Positions 1 to 11,706 of a stretch of DNA of 64,000 bases are shown in pieces. Under the pieces are notes generated by a model. The model saw only the letters and a program-made list of their open reading frames with translations. It made no database searches and was not told the origin of the DNA. The stretch is from Selaginella tamariscina (lineage: Eukaryota; Streptophyta; Lycopodiopsida; Selaginellales; Selaginellaceae), in the NCBI GenBank assembly GCA_003024785.1, contig PUQB01000511.1, positions 117,761 through 181,760 of the forward strand, read 5' to 3'. Within the stretch, counting starts at the first letter, position 1. Each line of letters starts with the position of its first letter. The position numbers and the translations under genes are program-made.

Positions 1-498
1 TGTAAAATACTTATTACATAAATATAATTTTGTCATATACGCGTTACTTTAAAATTTAAATGACATATAAGGGCTTGGTCCAAACTCGACGTATTTTGCA
101 CACCCCTTAAATATACCATATTGAAAATATTAATATATATAGCTTTAATAATTGTTTTATTTTCTATAATATTTTTAAAACGTCGAACCCGTAGACTAGA
201 TGGGCATCTTTTATTAATTATTATTTTTCTACATCATGAAATCGAATAAAAATGTATTGACCATATAAAACACTAATATCATTACTACTTTAAATTATTT
301 AATATTACTTTACCAATCATTTTAACGTGAGCATATCCTCAAACGATCCACATATGCAAAGTTAAAATTACTAAAAAGGTCACCCCTAAATGTGTGCAAG
401 TGATACCCTTAAATATGTGTTAAGGACGTTAAGCAAAGTACATAATATACATATATATGCACATATTGAGGTGTTAAAATATCTCAAAGGGGTTTTAA
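1..498. other. AT-rich upstream region of the EF-hand gene, no gene seen
   Basis: This is non-coding AT-rich DNA, shared with 25292-25789. No convincing promoter element stands out. It ends directly before the ATG of the EF-hand reading frame. Confidence 0.6.
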
Positions 499-679
499 AT
501 GGGTGTTGTTCTTTTAGATGGATCAAATATCAAAAAGTTTGTGCAGGATTCAAATGCATTCCAGCCATTCATCCAGCAGCAGTTCTACAATATAGATGTC
601 AATAAGACTGGGTATATCTCGCGGTCCTCTTTCCGCTCCGTGCTTGAAAACTTCAGCCTCTTGGATATGGAGTTAGACA

Positions 680-855
680 AGGGGTTTTGCATGAGACATT
701 TCTCAGAGAATTTTTGGAAAACGTTTAAAAATATTGAGCTGGTTCATCTTCTTTGGCTCGAGCATTGACTCGTCGTGATTTTGAAGAAGCTCTAGTGGCC
801 ACTCGAGAGAAAGATAGAGCTGCTGCTGATTGGATTCTGGCTGCTGTTGAACCCA
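680..855 (+). other. Extra 176-bp segment with exon-like coding character
   Basis: The segment is absent from the paralogous EF-hand gene. One plus-strand frame from about 744 reads without stops and has protein-like composition (LARALTRRDFEEALVATRE, then AAADWILAAVEPRKK), running on into shared sequence up to a GT at 877. Its reading phase at that donor does not fit the next EF-hand exon, whereas the copy without it fits exactly. I do not recognise the peptide. It could be a captured exon fragment, or an ancestral exon lost from copy 2. Confidence 0.5.
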
Positions 856-894
856 GGAAGAAATCTGCAAGAGAACAGGTGACTCTCTCTCTCT

Positions 895-1085
895 CTCTCC
901 ATGGCGACTGCAAGAGCTCTCTCTCTCTCTCTCCATGGAGACTGCAGGAGCTCTCTCTCTCTCTCAACATGGAGACTGCAGGAGCTCTCTCTCTCTCTCT
1001 CTCTCCATGGAGACTGCAGGATCTCTCTCTCTCTCTCTCCATGGAGACTGCAGGAGCTCTCTCTCTCCATCTCTCTCTCTCACAC
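895..1085. repeat. Intronic minisatellite, copy 1
   Basis: About five units of CCATGGAGACTGCAGGAG are joined by (CT)n tracts, giving a period of roughly 32-40 bp. Some units begin AACATGG. Copy 2 has about four units at 26018-26147, so the array changed length after duplication. Confidence 0.9.
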
Positions 1086-1329
1086 ACACGCACGCACACG
1101 CGCACACACATCATATGTACAACACTGCAGGAGTTGAAGTGATTGCTTGTACGATTCGGTGTTTGATATGTTTGATGCGAACGGGGACGGACGGATTGAT
1201 ATAGTGGAGTTTGCACAGCAGCTGGAGGCGGTCTTGTTAGGGATTGCTACTGGGCTTGTGCAGCCCATGCATTTAGTGTTGGGTGAGCACAGTCTTTTGA
1301 AGGATGTTGCGGAGTATATTGATGCTTAA

Positions 1330-1724
1330 ATGTGACCACACGGATATTCTTTTCTTTTCTTTTTTTATTTAATAAAATTTTAAATTAGTTATTTCTGTAT
1401 TACAATATACGTAATGTTAAAATATTCATTAAATAATATCCTATGTCAACCCCCAAGTTAATATATTTAGTTGTGTGTAAAAGTATGATTTTTTAATGAA
1501 AGTAACGAGCATATGTTAATGATTATTATTATTTAATTTTATACTTATGTTAATGGTAAGACCAAGTCAAAAGAGATTTTTATAATTAAAAAACGATTAA
1601 AATGCACTATGTATACAATATAAGTATGTTGTGAAATAAACTGTCTTTCTGAAAATAAATTATTTAATAAAATGTTTTAACAATGGTTACGCAAGTAATT
1701 ATATATAATATATTCCATTTACTT

Positions 1725-1757
<33 letters not shown>

Positions 1758-2274
1758 AGTTTTAAGTTAAATTCTTAGGAAAAGATTTCACATATCATCA
1801 AGATATATATTAAAAAGATATATCAAAAATATACTAATGTTTAATGCTGAATTTAATAAACATATGCAGATTAACAATTATATCCACCTCTATTTTATAT
1901 AATGAATGTTATAAACAAATTAAAATAAACTGATTGTGTGTGTGTGTGTGTGTCTATATATATATATATACACATATATACACACATGTATGTATGTAAG
2001 GATTTTCAAGCATTTACACGTATAAAGATGGTAAAAGAACTTCAAAATTTTGAAGAATATGCAGGCATAAATCTCTCTCACACACACACACAAGTGTTTT
2101 AGTGTATGTATATAATTAAAATTGAATTTAATTATATCATGCATTTTTTTAATATAAGTTCCATGATTACTGATAAAACTACAAGGAAAACTAATAGTTA
2201 ATAAATAGGAAAAAGAATTTATAAAAAAACATTAATTTATTATTATAATTATATAGTAATTAATAATACACCAC
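1330..2274. other. Intergenic, converging 3' ends of EF-hand and GWD
   Basis: AT-rich spacer between convergent genes, with (TG)n tracts at 1735-1757 and 1935-1953. No open frame of note. The corresponding spacer in copy 2 is 26397-27360. Confidence 0.7.
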
Positions 2275-2681
2275 TTACATTTGTGGCCTTGTTTGGACAA
2301 CGTAAAGCTCCCCGTCTTTAATACAGCCTTCTATGTCCTGAGGAGTCCCATAAACGTTTTCAATCTCTGCACCTGCGCTCGCAACGTTTGACAAAATTGT
2401 CTTCTGGAAATTCACATCTAACAACAGCTTATCTGTTGAATAATCCACTGCTCTTTCCTCTTCTCTATCCATAGGAACACTGCGTATATAGAATTAAACT
2501 ATTAAATTATTTATACGTGTACAGTTGTAACATATATATGTATCTGATGTGTGTGTGTGTGTGTGTGTGTGTATACACATATATACTGCATAAGTATGTA
2601 AAACATGCCATATATAGAACATACATATGTGTTGCATATATAAATAAATAAAACAATTATATGTGACACATTAGACAATAA

Positions 2682-2717
<36 letters not shown>

Positions 2718-3470
2718 AACTCCTTTTGGTATGTGTATGTGTGTCCAAGTCTTTATATACAATACACACACACCTGTCATATAAACCTGCTCCAGCGTAT
2801 CCTTCAAATCCTCTCCATTGGAATCCGAACGGAAAATCACGGATGGCCTCAAAAACAGACCAACCCGTTTGCTCGGATATCCAAGTATCTGTATATATAT
2901 ATATATATATACTTTGTATACACCCATTTATGTATGTATGTGGAAACACATGTTGTATTTGTGTATGGTATTGTACCTTTGGGCTCTTTAAGTCGGACTT
3001 CTGTGTTACAAAGCTCAAAGCACGGCCTTGATAGGCTCCAACTAAAGTCTCTCCTAACCCCTTAACAACCTGTGAGTGTTAAACATCAGCTGACCTCTTC
3101 TTAAATCACAAAATGCTTAACTATGAATATATTATGTATTAGCTTATGTATTCGACGAATATGTATATGGTTCATCTTATACATTAACTTTGTTTGTAAG
3201 TGGTTAGTATATACATATCCATCTTCCATTTGAGTTTACGCACGCACGTACGCACACACTCACACACACATCACCTCAGCATAGATTTCTGAGGCATTTC
3301 CAGTAGATGGATTTGTGGTGTGTATCACGAAGGCATAGTCTGCACATATAATTTCTTGAACTAGCACAGCCATTCTGAGGTTCTCGTGGTCAATCTTTGC
3401 TTTGCGTGTACTAATATACGCTCTTTCATTCCACTTGGACGCCCACACCTGGTTAAATAGTACGTGTGTT

Positions 3471-3512
<42 letters not shown>

Positions 3513-3633
3513 CATACCCGTCTAATAGCCATCCATGCTTGCTCCCAACGCTGCTCCCCTTCGTTACCCGGCCATGGCATTTTGTTACTCAACATAGCTT
3601 CTTTCAACTCATCAACCTGAAAACAAGTCAGGC

Positions 3634-3681
<48 letters not shown>

Positions 3682-3915
3682 ACTGCATAAATAAAAAAAC
3701 ACACACACACACACACACACCAATTTGGGAGGGGCTTTCAACTTTAAAACGGTCTGGCGGATTTCTTTAAGTTTGCTTAAGTCTCCATCCGCTAATTCTC
3801 GTTTCAACTGTTGTATCTCTGAAGCAACCTCCTGCAATACAACAAGAATCAGCTGTATATAGTGTGTATACACACGCACCACATACACGTGGTTGTTACA
3901 AATGCGTATGTATTT

Positions 3916-3996
<81 letters not shown>

Positions 3997-6900
3997 TGTA
4001 TTTTATTACCTTATTTATGCTCTCTGAAAGCACTTCTTCAAAAACACCAAACGGCAATGCTACAGATGTAGGAAGTTTTATCCAAGAAGGAAGTTTGCCT
4101 CTGAGTTTTGCAGTGTTTAGCGATTTAGCTCCAACCTATAGTTATATAAGCATATTAATGAAATGCTTAATTAATTAATAAAAGATAATTAATACACAGT
4201 TATCCACTTACCAACTCAGGTGTGAATTCATCCGCAGAGACAGCATATTTTCCCATAAATGTCTTGTTTTTCAAAACTATATGTGGAGGTTCAACTTCTT
4301 CAGATTCAGCAGCCGCTTCACTCGTCATTGCAGACTCAGTTATTTGGCTACAATAAACATGATTGTGTCAGTGTGTGTGTGGTGGTGGTGGTGGGGGGGC
4401 TTGTGTATTACCTATAGGCAATTTCTGAAGATTTTGTAAGCTCTAGTTTTACACATTTGCCTTCTAACGCCCGGAGCTCATCTAGGATTTTTGGATCAAA
4501 ACAAGTTGCAAACAAAACCTGTAAAGTACCCATCATTGAGAGAGAGAGAGACAGACACTGACGAATGTAATACATATTATACATACTCTTATACGTACAA
4601 GTGTCACACATACAACAGACAAATCACAAATGTTAGACTATACATTTATGTGTCTAGTGCAAATGAAAAGTGTAGAGGCACACACACGGACACACCTTGC
4701 TGTTTCGGGCACGAACAGAGACGTGGGAGAGCACGTCAGGCATATCAGGGGTCAAAACCGCAACAGCTCCGTCTGGGATCTCCTCCTCACCTTTCACCCT
4801 GCCTGATATCAACACCGTTGGCCTGTCGTACACCTTATCTTGTACGTCACCAAGTTCGTGTGCCACTGTAACATATCCTTTCACATTGACAGGGCTTATC
4901 ACTTGCCAACTGCACCAAACAACCAAGTTTGTGTGTGTGTGTGTGTGTGTTTGCTGTATATACATACAGAGATATGTACTCAATGCATATATACACGACT
5001 CAAATACACACACACACACACACACACACATATATTACTTACGTATATGTCTGTATTAACACACAAACATATGCATATTTCCACACCCACACACGTGCAG
5101 ATAACATACCTTCCTAGATGTGCTGTAGTTCTTAATACTGGATCTAGTCTGTTTAAGAGTATAGAAAGTGAAGCGGCAGATCCTGCTCGTATCATTTCTT
5201 CAGTAAAAATTTCCATCTAATAACAGATGAAAGTTTAAGCGATACACATATAAACATAGATACATAATGTACATAGAAACAGATACACAGATATGCACAT
5301 CTATATGTACACATGTGCATATACGTATATAAACACATATATATATATAGCACTAACCGCCCATTGCTCGACTCCGAAGGATATACCCAGATATTCTGCG
5401 GTCGGCTGGAGGACTTTGTGGTAGTGTTCCGCTTTGTCAGCAAGTACAAGACGGGTACGATCTAGTACGGCCTTGGCACGCAATGCCCAGTTCTCCGCTT
5501 TAGAGTTACACAAGTTTGTATAACATGCCAACTCTGTGCACACATTATCGCGTGAGTTTAATCCTATACATGTATAAATTGTGTATATGTGTATGTATAT
5601 GCGTGTCTATATTGTATAAGATACAGGGACCTACATATAACGTACTGCACAAATAAGACGACACTAAAAGGTCAATTTATTGACACACACACACACACAT
5701 GCATATACATGTATATTTTCGTGTTTAAGTAAGTTTTCCCTGTATATTGATAGTCTCCATCTCTCCCTCCCTCGCTCTCTCTCCCTCTCCTCTCCCTCCC
5801 TCCCTCCCTCCCTCTCTCTCTCTCTCTCTACGTGTGCGAGAGTGTGTGTGAAGACAAACACGTACCTTCAAACAGTAAACAAGTTCTTCATTGTTATCAC
5901 TTGAGAGACACAAATTCTCCAACACAAGACAGATTATTTGAATAAGATCCTGTAAAATGAATCATTATATATGATACAAATAAATACAGAATATTATATA
6001 AACCATTTTTTATACAAACTGTTTGTTGTGTGTGTGTGTGTGTGTGTGTGTAGAGAGAAGAGAGGGAGAGAGAGAGGAGAGAGAGAGAGAGAGAGAGAGA
6101 GATAAAATAGATTACTAAGATAAATTAAACTTACAGAGGCGATGCTTTATTTAGTCCTTCAAGTCCCCTCTCAACTGCTGTCCTCACTGTAGAATCCAAT
6201 CCGAGGTCCAGAAATATAATGTCCTTCAATCTATTATGTGGCTTCTGCAGCGTTGGTAATAATTCTCTTCGGGATTCTATTAATGCCTGTAAAAAGAACA
6301 TTAATATGTATAATATCATATACATATAATGTACGATGAATAAAATATGATGTATATACTACATTATACATCATGTTAGCAATTGCATAACCATACACAG
6401 TTTCTGTCTCATAAAATGCATAAGTGACGTAAAACATACATATATACATCTATATAGACGAATGATATTATTAATGATACAATCTGGTGATACTACGCGA
6501 ACTCAAATATTGCTGAGAGAGAGAATACTTCTTTGCTTGTATTCTTTACTTAATATTGAGTAGTATATTCGTTTTTATTATTTATTCATTTCATCCTCTC
6601 TTCTCTCACAACACAACACACACATACACACACCTCCAGAAGTGGGAGCACATCTCTGTCTTCTACATGTTGCATTACATATCTTAATAAATCCTGAGAA
6701 AGTTGACAATGTAAGAAAAATATAATTATCATACATACCATAGTTATATATAGTTAATTATGATTAGTACCGGCAATGCTGGGGATAAACCACTGATGGG
6801 ATGGACTTGAACTGTTTTCATAAAATCGTGTCCCTACATACATATATAGTAGTTAGTCAAAATATATAACTATTCATTATCTATTCATAATAATATCGAA

Positions 6901-8179
6901 TTAAACCCACGAACACACGCACTTGATACGGGGATGGCTCGAGGAACATAGTATTTTACACACACACATGTAAGTCATGGAGGTCGAATCATTTTCCGAA
7001 TGTACATAAACATACACATATATGCACGCCTAAACACACACACACTTACACACACACATAGTTAGATAACTAAATTGCAAATAACTTAGTATTAATAAAT
7101 GTACCTCAGCAGAATAACCCATACAAGTTGAAATAGCAGACTCAAGATCTGCACCAGAATGGACAGCCTGCATAATAAAGTTAATATATTACATGTTATA
7201 ATATATAATGTATGTATATATGTGTATATGCAGTTAAATCACGAATTAAACCATCTTTTTGATCCGGCCGTAGATTTGGCTCCGAGACAATGGGTCTGTC
7301 GTAGCTTGCTAAACGCTCTTTAGTCACCCCATTATCATTTAACGTTTTCCAGTAAACATCGAGCTTAAAACCGTTTTGAATATAATCCAAAAGCGCCTGT
7401 AAAATCAAAATAGTTATATTTTATTATTTCTTAATTTCAAAATTGTTATTAGTTTATAGTCAATAAGATTAAGTTTTAAGATTTTAAATTAATGTTTAAA
7501 ATTTGGATCACGTAGCATTTAAAAAATTTACTTATAAAATGTATGCCAAATTATAAGACCTATATTTCATCATGTCAAATATTCAACGATTTACTTGTAT
7601 ATATATAACATTTAAAGATTAAGGACTTTTGTGTGTGTGTGTGTGTGTGTGGAGAGAGAGAGAGAGAGAGAGTATACCTGGCAAATAACAACATCATCCG
7701 GACTTGTATTATTGTGAAGCTTCTGATGCCATTCTTCCATCATCCCCCCTTTGCAGTCATTATTTCGCTGCAAAATAAAAATAAATAAATATATATATAT
7801 ATATATAAATAAATATAAAGATTAGAAAGGAAAGAAAATAAAATGCATAATCAAGCCATTCCATGTCATTGTTAATAGGGAGTAAAGATGTAAATAAAGT
7901 ACACACACACGCTCACAAGAAACACATATCCATATGTATACCTGTATGACGAGGATTTCATCACGAATACGTTGTCCAACATCACCTTGTGCACCTCTTC
8001 CAACAGTGCTTAATGTAAGCCTAACAAGCTCCCGGTTATGAGGCTGCTCAACAAATATAGCCTGAAGCAAGTCAGTTAATCTGTCTTGTGCTGCACTTAT
8101 TTCACTGCAAACCATATATACACCCTATAAGTTCCATGCACGTATGCGCGCCGTGTGTGTGTGTGTGTGAGAGAGAGAG

Positions 8180-8213
<34 letters not shown>

Positions 8214-11200
8214 TATGTAAATATATATAAGAACGTACCGGGGTTTCACATTGTAGTTTTTGTTCCAAGTAAGTTGACGCATACCATATATCGAAGCCAC
8301 ACAAGGAACCCGCTATTGCAAGCTCGCCTCCATCTTTAGCACGCTGCAACAAATCTGCTGCTATATTGTACCTAAATGAAATTATCAAAACCATGAACAA
8401 CAAAATACATACTAGAAAACTATGCGTGTGCTAAGATTTAAGTATATTATAATAAGTGAACAAGATTAAAAACCTGTGCATAAGTGAACGCTCTGCTTCG
8501 CTTTCTAAGCTTGCTATTTCATCCAGCAACCACTTGCACGTCCCGGTTGCATCTGTTTACCCTGCCATATAAAGAACATTCATCATGCTAATTCTTAACT
8601 ACAATTCATGTTTTCATAGTACAATGCAAGTCTTAACTGCACACAGAGATGCACACACACACACACACACACACGCACCAAAACACACGCATACACATCC
8701 CCATAACTTACCTTGGCTTCCTTCTTTTCAGAAGGTAAGAGGAGATATAAAAATCTGAATCATTACACTTGATCCAGTTGCTTCCAGCCTTCAATACAAA
8801 TGGCATACCAAGAAACTTTCCTTTGCCAAGATTAATATCCAAAGACTGGAAAGAAATACACACATTATTACTCACACATACATGTATACACACCATGTAT
8901 ATACATGTGTGTGAGTGTATATAAGAATATGCAGACACTACCTGCAAAGAAGAGTCACCATCAAACTCTCCGACACATGGTGTTTCTAGAGCCTCTTTGA
9001 TTGCTTCAGAGCCAGGAGGAGAAACGTCCTCTGGAGGTCTCTGCAGCACACATATACGCCCATGCATACGTGCAATATTAGAGAGAGAGAGAGAGTACCT
9101 TCCATTCTCTAGCATTGTTCTGGGATACGACCAGTGTATAGCTAGAGGCTCCTTTATATCTGATGCAATTGTCACATGTAGGTTTCCATCAGCCTTGGTC
9201 GCAAAAGTCTACTCTACGTGCACCATTATTTCACGTCAGTTCTCTGTGTTTGTGTGTTCTAAACCATGTACCACAATAATAATACATAATTTCAAATATT
9301 CATCTCGACATTATAGCACCGTATACACTATGTTGCAATCTGTGTGTATGTATATATATACACGTACATAAACACACCAACGCACACACACAACAAATTG
9401 CACAATAGTAGAATACAAAATAAAACGTTTACCAAAAGCTCTTTATCACCCAGCTTGAAAATCTTCTTAAACAAAACATTGTCACCAGCAGCCTCCACTA
9501 ATTCCGATAGTGCTTTTTCCAGCTTACTAGGCTCGCGGGCCTTATGTTCAACTCCAGCTTCCTCATTAACCTTCAATTAAAATATTGAATTTGCAAATTA
9601 AGAGTACTAAAAATATACATTTACAGATAGTATACATAGTGAATTGAGTTTTATCAGGACATATGAGATAATGCAAGTAACTTTTGTGTGATGAATATAC
9701 ATACATACATACACACACACAGATACACACACACACACACATATATACATATACATATATACCTTTTTATAGTTGTTTATGAGCTCGGAAAAATCACGTT
9801 GTTTACGGGTTATTCTTCCACCTTTGTGAGGAGTGCTATGTTGTTGCTGGTTTTCTTTACCACCGGAGTTTAGCTTTGCACGAATGCCGTCAATTGATGC
9901 ACCATTTGCCACATCTTGTTGGAGTTGTTTACGTGCTTCCTCGTATTCTGACTGACATCAAGAGCAAAGTTTTACTAAGAGTAATACATATGCATATATT
10001 ATCTGCATATGTATACATACACACAACTATATACATACATACAGATTTTCACAGCAGTGAAGAACTAGCACACAAAGTAAACATAAGGCAGATTAGAGAA
10101 ACATCCCAATTGCAACTTAAGAAACACACACCCACGCACACACACACACCCACGCACGCACGCCAAGCTGACTATCAGTACTGTGTATACACGTGTGTGT
10201 GTTGTAACGGGCAAACCTTTACTAAGAAATAAGCAATGTAGATTACCTTCTGTTTTTCAGGTGAATAATTTTGTTTTCCCTTTTTTTCCCAGTTAATGAA
10301 TGCTTGAAGACTAATCAGATCCTCCGGTATGTATACCTCTGAGTGTGGTACGTTCACGTGGAAATTCCTCCCATTCAACTTGAACCTGTTAAAATGTATA
10401 TATAAAAAGATATCCATGTACCTCCTTCTCTCTGTGTGTGGAGATATATATACATTGTTACCATCTATCAGTTGCGTCGTCCCTTAACAAAAACTCGATT
10501 GCTTTCAACTCTTTGTCAGGAACTTCAATCTTGAGTGTGTTAGCATCACCAGACTGAAAAGAGAACAATACTAGTGATAAATGCACAGACATACTCCGTA
10601 CATGTGTATATGCATGTGTGTGTGTGTATAACGTTAATATAGGACAGACCTTTGCAAAAGGAGACTGCAATGCCACATTGTTATAATCCCGTGTGCCTGG
10701 GGTCTATGCGATGGGAGCCTCCACTTCCTAAACTTAAAGCGTTTCAATATTTTAAGTATAACACAGACACGCACACGAATGCACACACGTATACCCGTCA
10801 TTTCCCTTGAGTGCACCCCAATGGAGAAAAAGGGACGCTGCATTGCAATCGGAAACATGTAGCTCCAAATATGCAGGACCACCATCACCCGCACACCCCG
10901 TTTTCACCTGCATGTGTATGTGTTGTAGTTTTGATAAATATGTAATAAAACTGTGTGTGTGCGTGTGTATCTATCTATCTATATTGTTCTATACTAGCAC
11001 CATATTTATACGTACATATAATTATATATGCATTCTCTACGAGTAAAGTAAACATACCCTCAACTTTCCGCCACCATCCAGGTTAAACTCTTGAGCAATC
11101 TACAAGTTGCAAGATTTCAGCTTAAATAGTGTACATTATACATAATATATGTCATTTGTGTGTGTGTGTGTGTGTGTGTGTGTTATGCATACCTCTGAAG

Positions 11201-11349
11201 ATCCTTGGACGGCCTGTGGCATGTGTATTCTGCTTCTTCTATGTATTCCGAAACTCACGCTGAACAATGGAGGAGCCAATCTGCGACAGTCATAAAGAGA
11301 GATTTTAAACACAGGAGCATGAATTTGACAAGCGCATTGGCCAGGAAGA
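2275..11349 (-). pseudogene. GWD1: Alpha-glucan, water dikinase (GWD), copy 1, 5'-truncated
   Basis: GWD phosphorylates C6 of glucosyl units in starch using ATP, in plastids. The copy runs from exon 1 (11193-11349, start codon missing) to the C-terminal exon (2275-2479, ending ...VVQTRPQM). Recognisable pieces in order are the CBM45-type starch-binding segments, MMEEWHQKLHNN, the phosphohistidine motif DVLSHVSVRARN and RSDSNGED near the ATP-grasp-like end. Damage compared with copy 2: the 5' end of exon 1 is lost at 11349; exon 1 has a 5-base deletion near 11251; single-base losses occur near 8556, 8311, 8284, 6136, 5515 and 2805; and a deletion near 7225 removes the last codons of exon 16 and its GT donor. 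Copy 1 exon 8 (about 9422-9570) and exons 14-15 are clean where copy 2 is shifted. Confidence 0.9.
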
Positions 11350-11352
11350 AAT

Positions 11353-11396
11353 TTTATAAATATGGTATATAAATATTTATAAATATGGTATATAAA
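11353..11396. repeat. Short tandem duplication at the rearrangement junction
   Basis: Two near-identical 21-bp units (TTTATAAATATGGTATATAAA) sit immediately beyond the point where GWD exon 1 breaks. Filler-like repeats of this kind are common at end-joining junctions. Confidence 0.7.
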
Positions 11397-11633
11397 CCGT
11401 CATGTGCATGTATATAATTTAATTTTTTAAATATTATATTATATATTAAAACACGTGTATTTAAGAAACTAAAATATTAATTTCCTGATGTTTATATATT
11501 AGAAAACTATTGACAAATACACATGTGTAAGTGTCTTTAGTGGACTATGACCGTGTACCAGTGGGAGCGTACTTAAAATACCAAATAACACGTTACATTC
11601 CATCAAACATTCATTCTGCACGTGGCTGAATGG
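11395..11633 (-). repeat. Inverted fragment of the polyketide synthase upstream region
   Basis: This stretch is the reverse complement of 40547-40786, with few mismatches and small indels. In copy 2 that DNA lies 155-395 bp upstream of the type III polyketide synthase ATG. It includes the G-box CACGTG (here 11619-11624). It now abuts the broken GWD exon. Confidence 0.9.
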
Positions 11634-11706
11634 ATGTTTGATGATTTTTATTTTATATTTTATATTTATAAAATTTTATAAAGATATTTTATATTTGATA
11701 ATTTTT

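Larger units (their letters stand above)
499..1329 (+). pseudogene. EF-hand calcium-binding protein, copy 1, interrupted
   Basis: The first exon opens with MGVVLLDGSNIKKFV and carries a degenerate EF-hand loop (DVNKTGYISRSSF). The last exon carries a canonical loop (DANGDGRIDIVEF). Plant small EF-hand proteins of this type begin with a similar MGVV..DGS segment and hold two EF-hands. Relative to the intact copy at 25790-26396, this one has about 176 extra bases at 680-855 that put a stop in frame. It also lacks one base near 1140 (GAAGTGATTG against GAAGTAGATTG), which shifts the second EF-hand. Both lesions break the protein, so I call it a pseudogene, although an alternative transcript through the extra segment cannot be excluded. 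The intron holds the 895-1085 minisatellite. Confidence 0.75.
1..11349. repeat. Segmental duplication unit A, copy 1 (EF-hand + GWD)
   Basis: The sequence matches 25292-36497 almost base for base, exons and introns alike. The copies differ mainly in microsatellite length, in single-base indels and in a few larger indels. The window starts inside this unit, so its left edge is unknown. Colinearity stops after 11349, inside GWD exon 1. There copy 2 goes on into the start codon, while copy 1 switches to unrelated AT-rich DNA. Confidence 0.95.

Noticed and set aside
2511..5059. Many 60-140 codon frames rich in YIYIYI, CVCVCV or THTHTH
   Set aside because: These are translations of (TA)n, (TG)n and (CA)n microsatellites in GWD introns, not genes.
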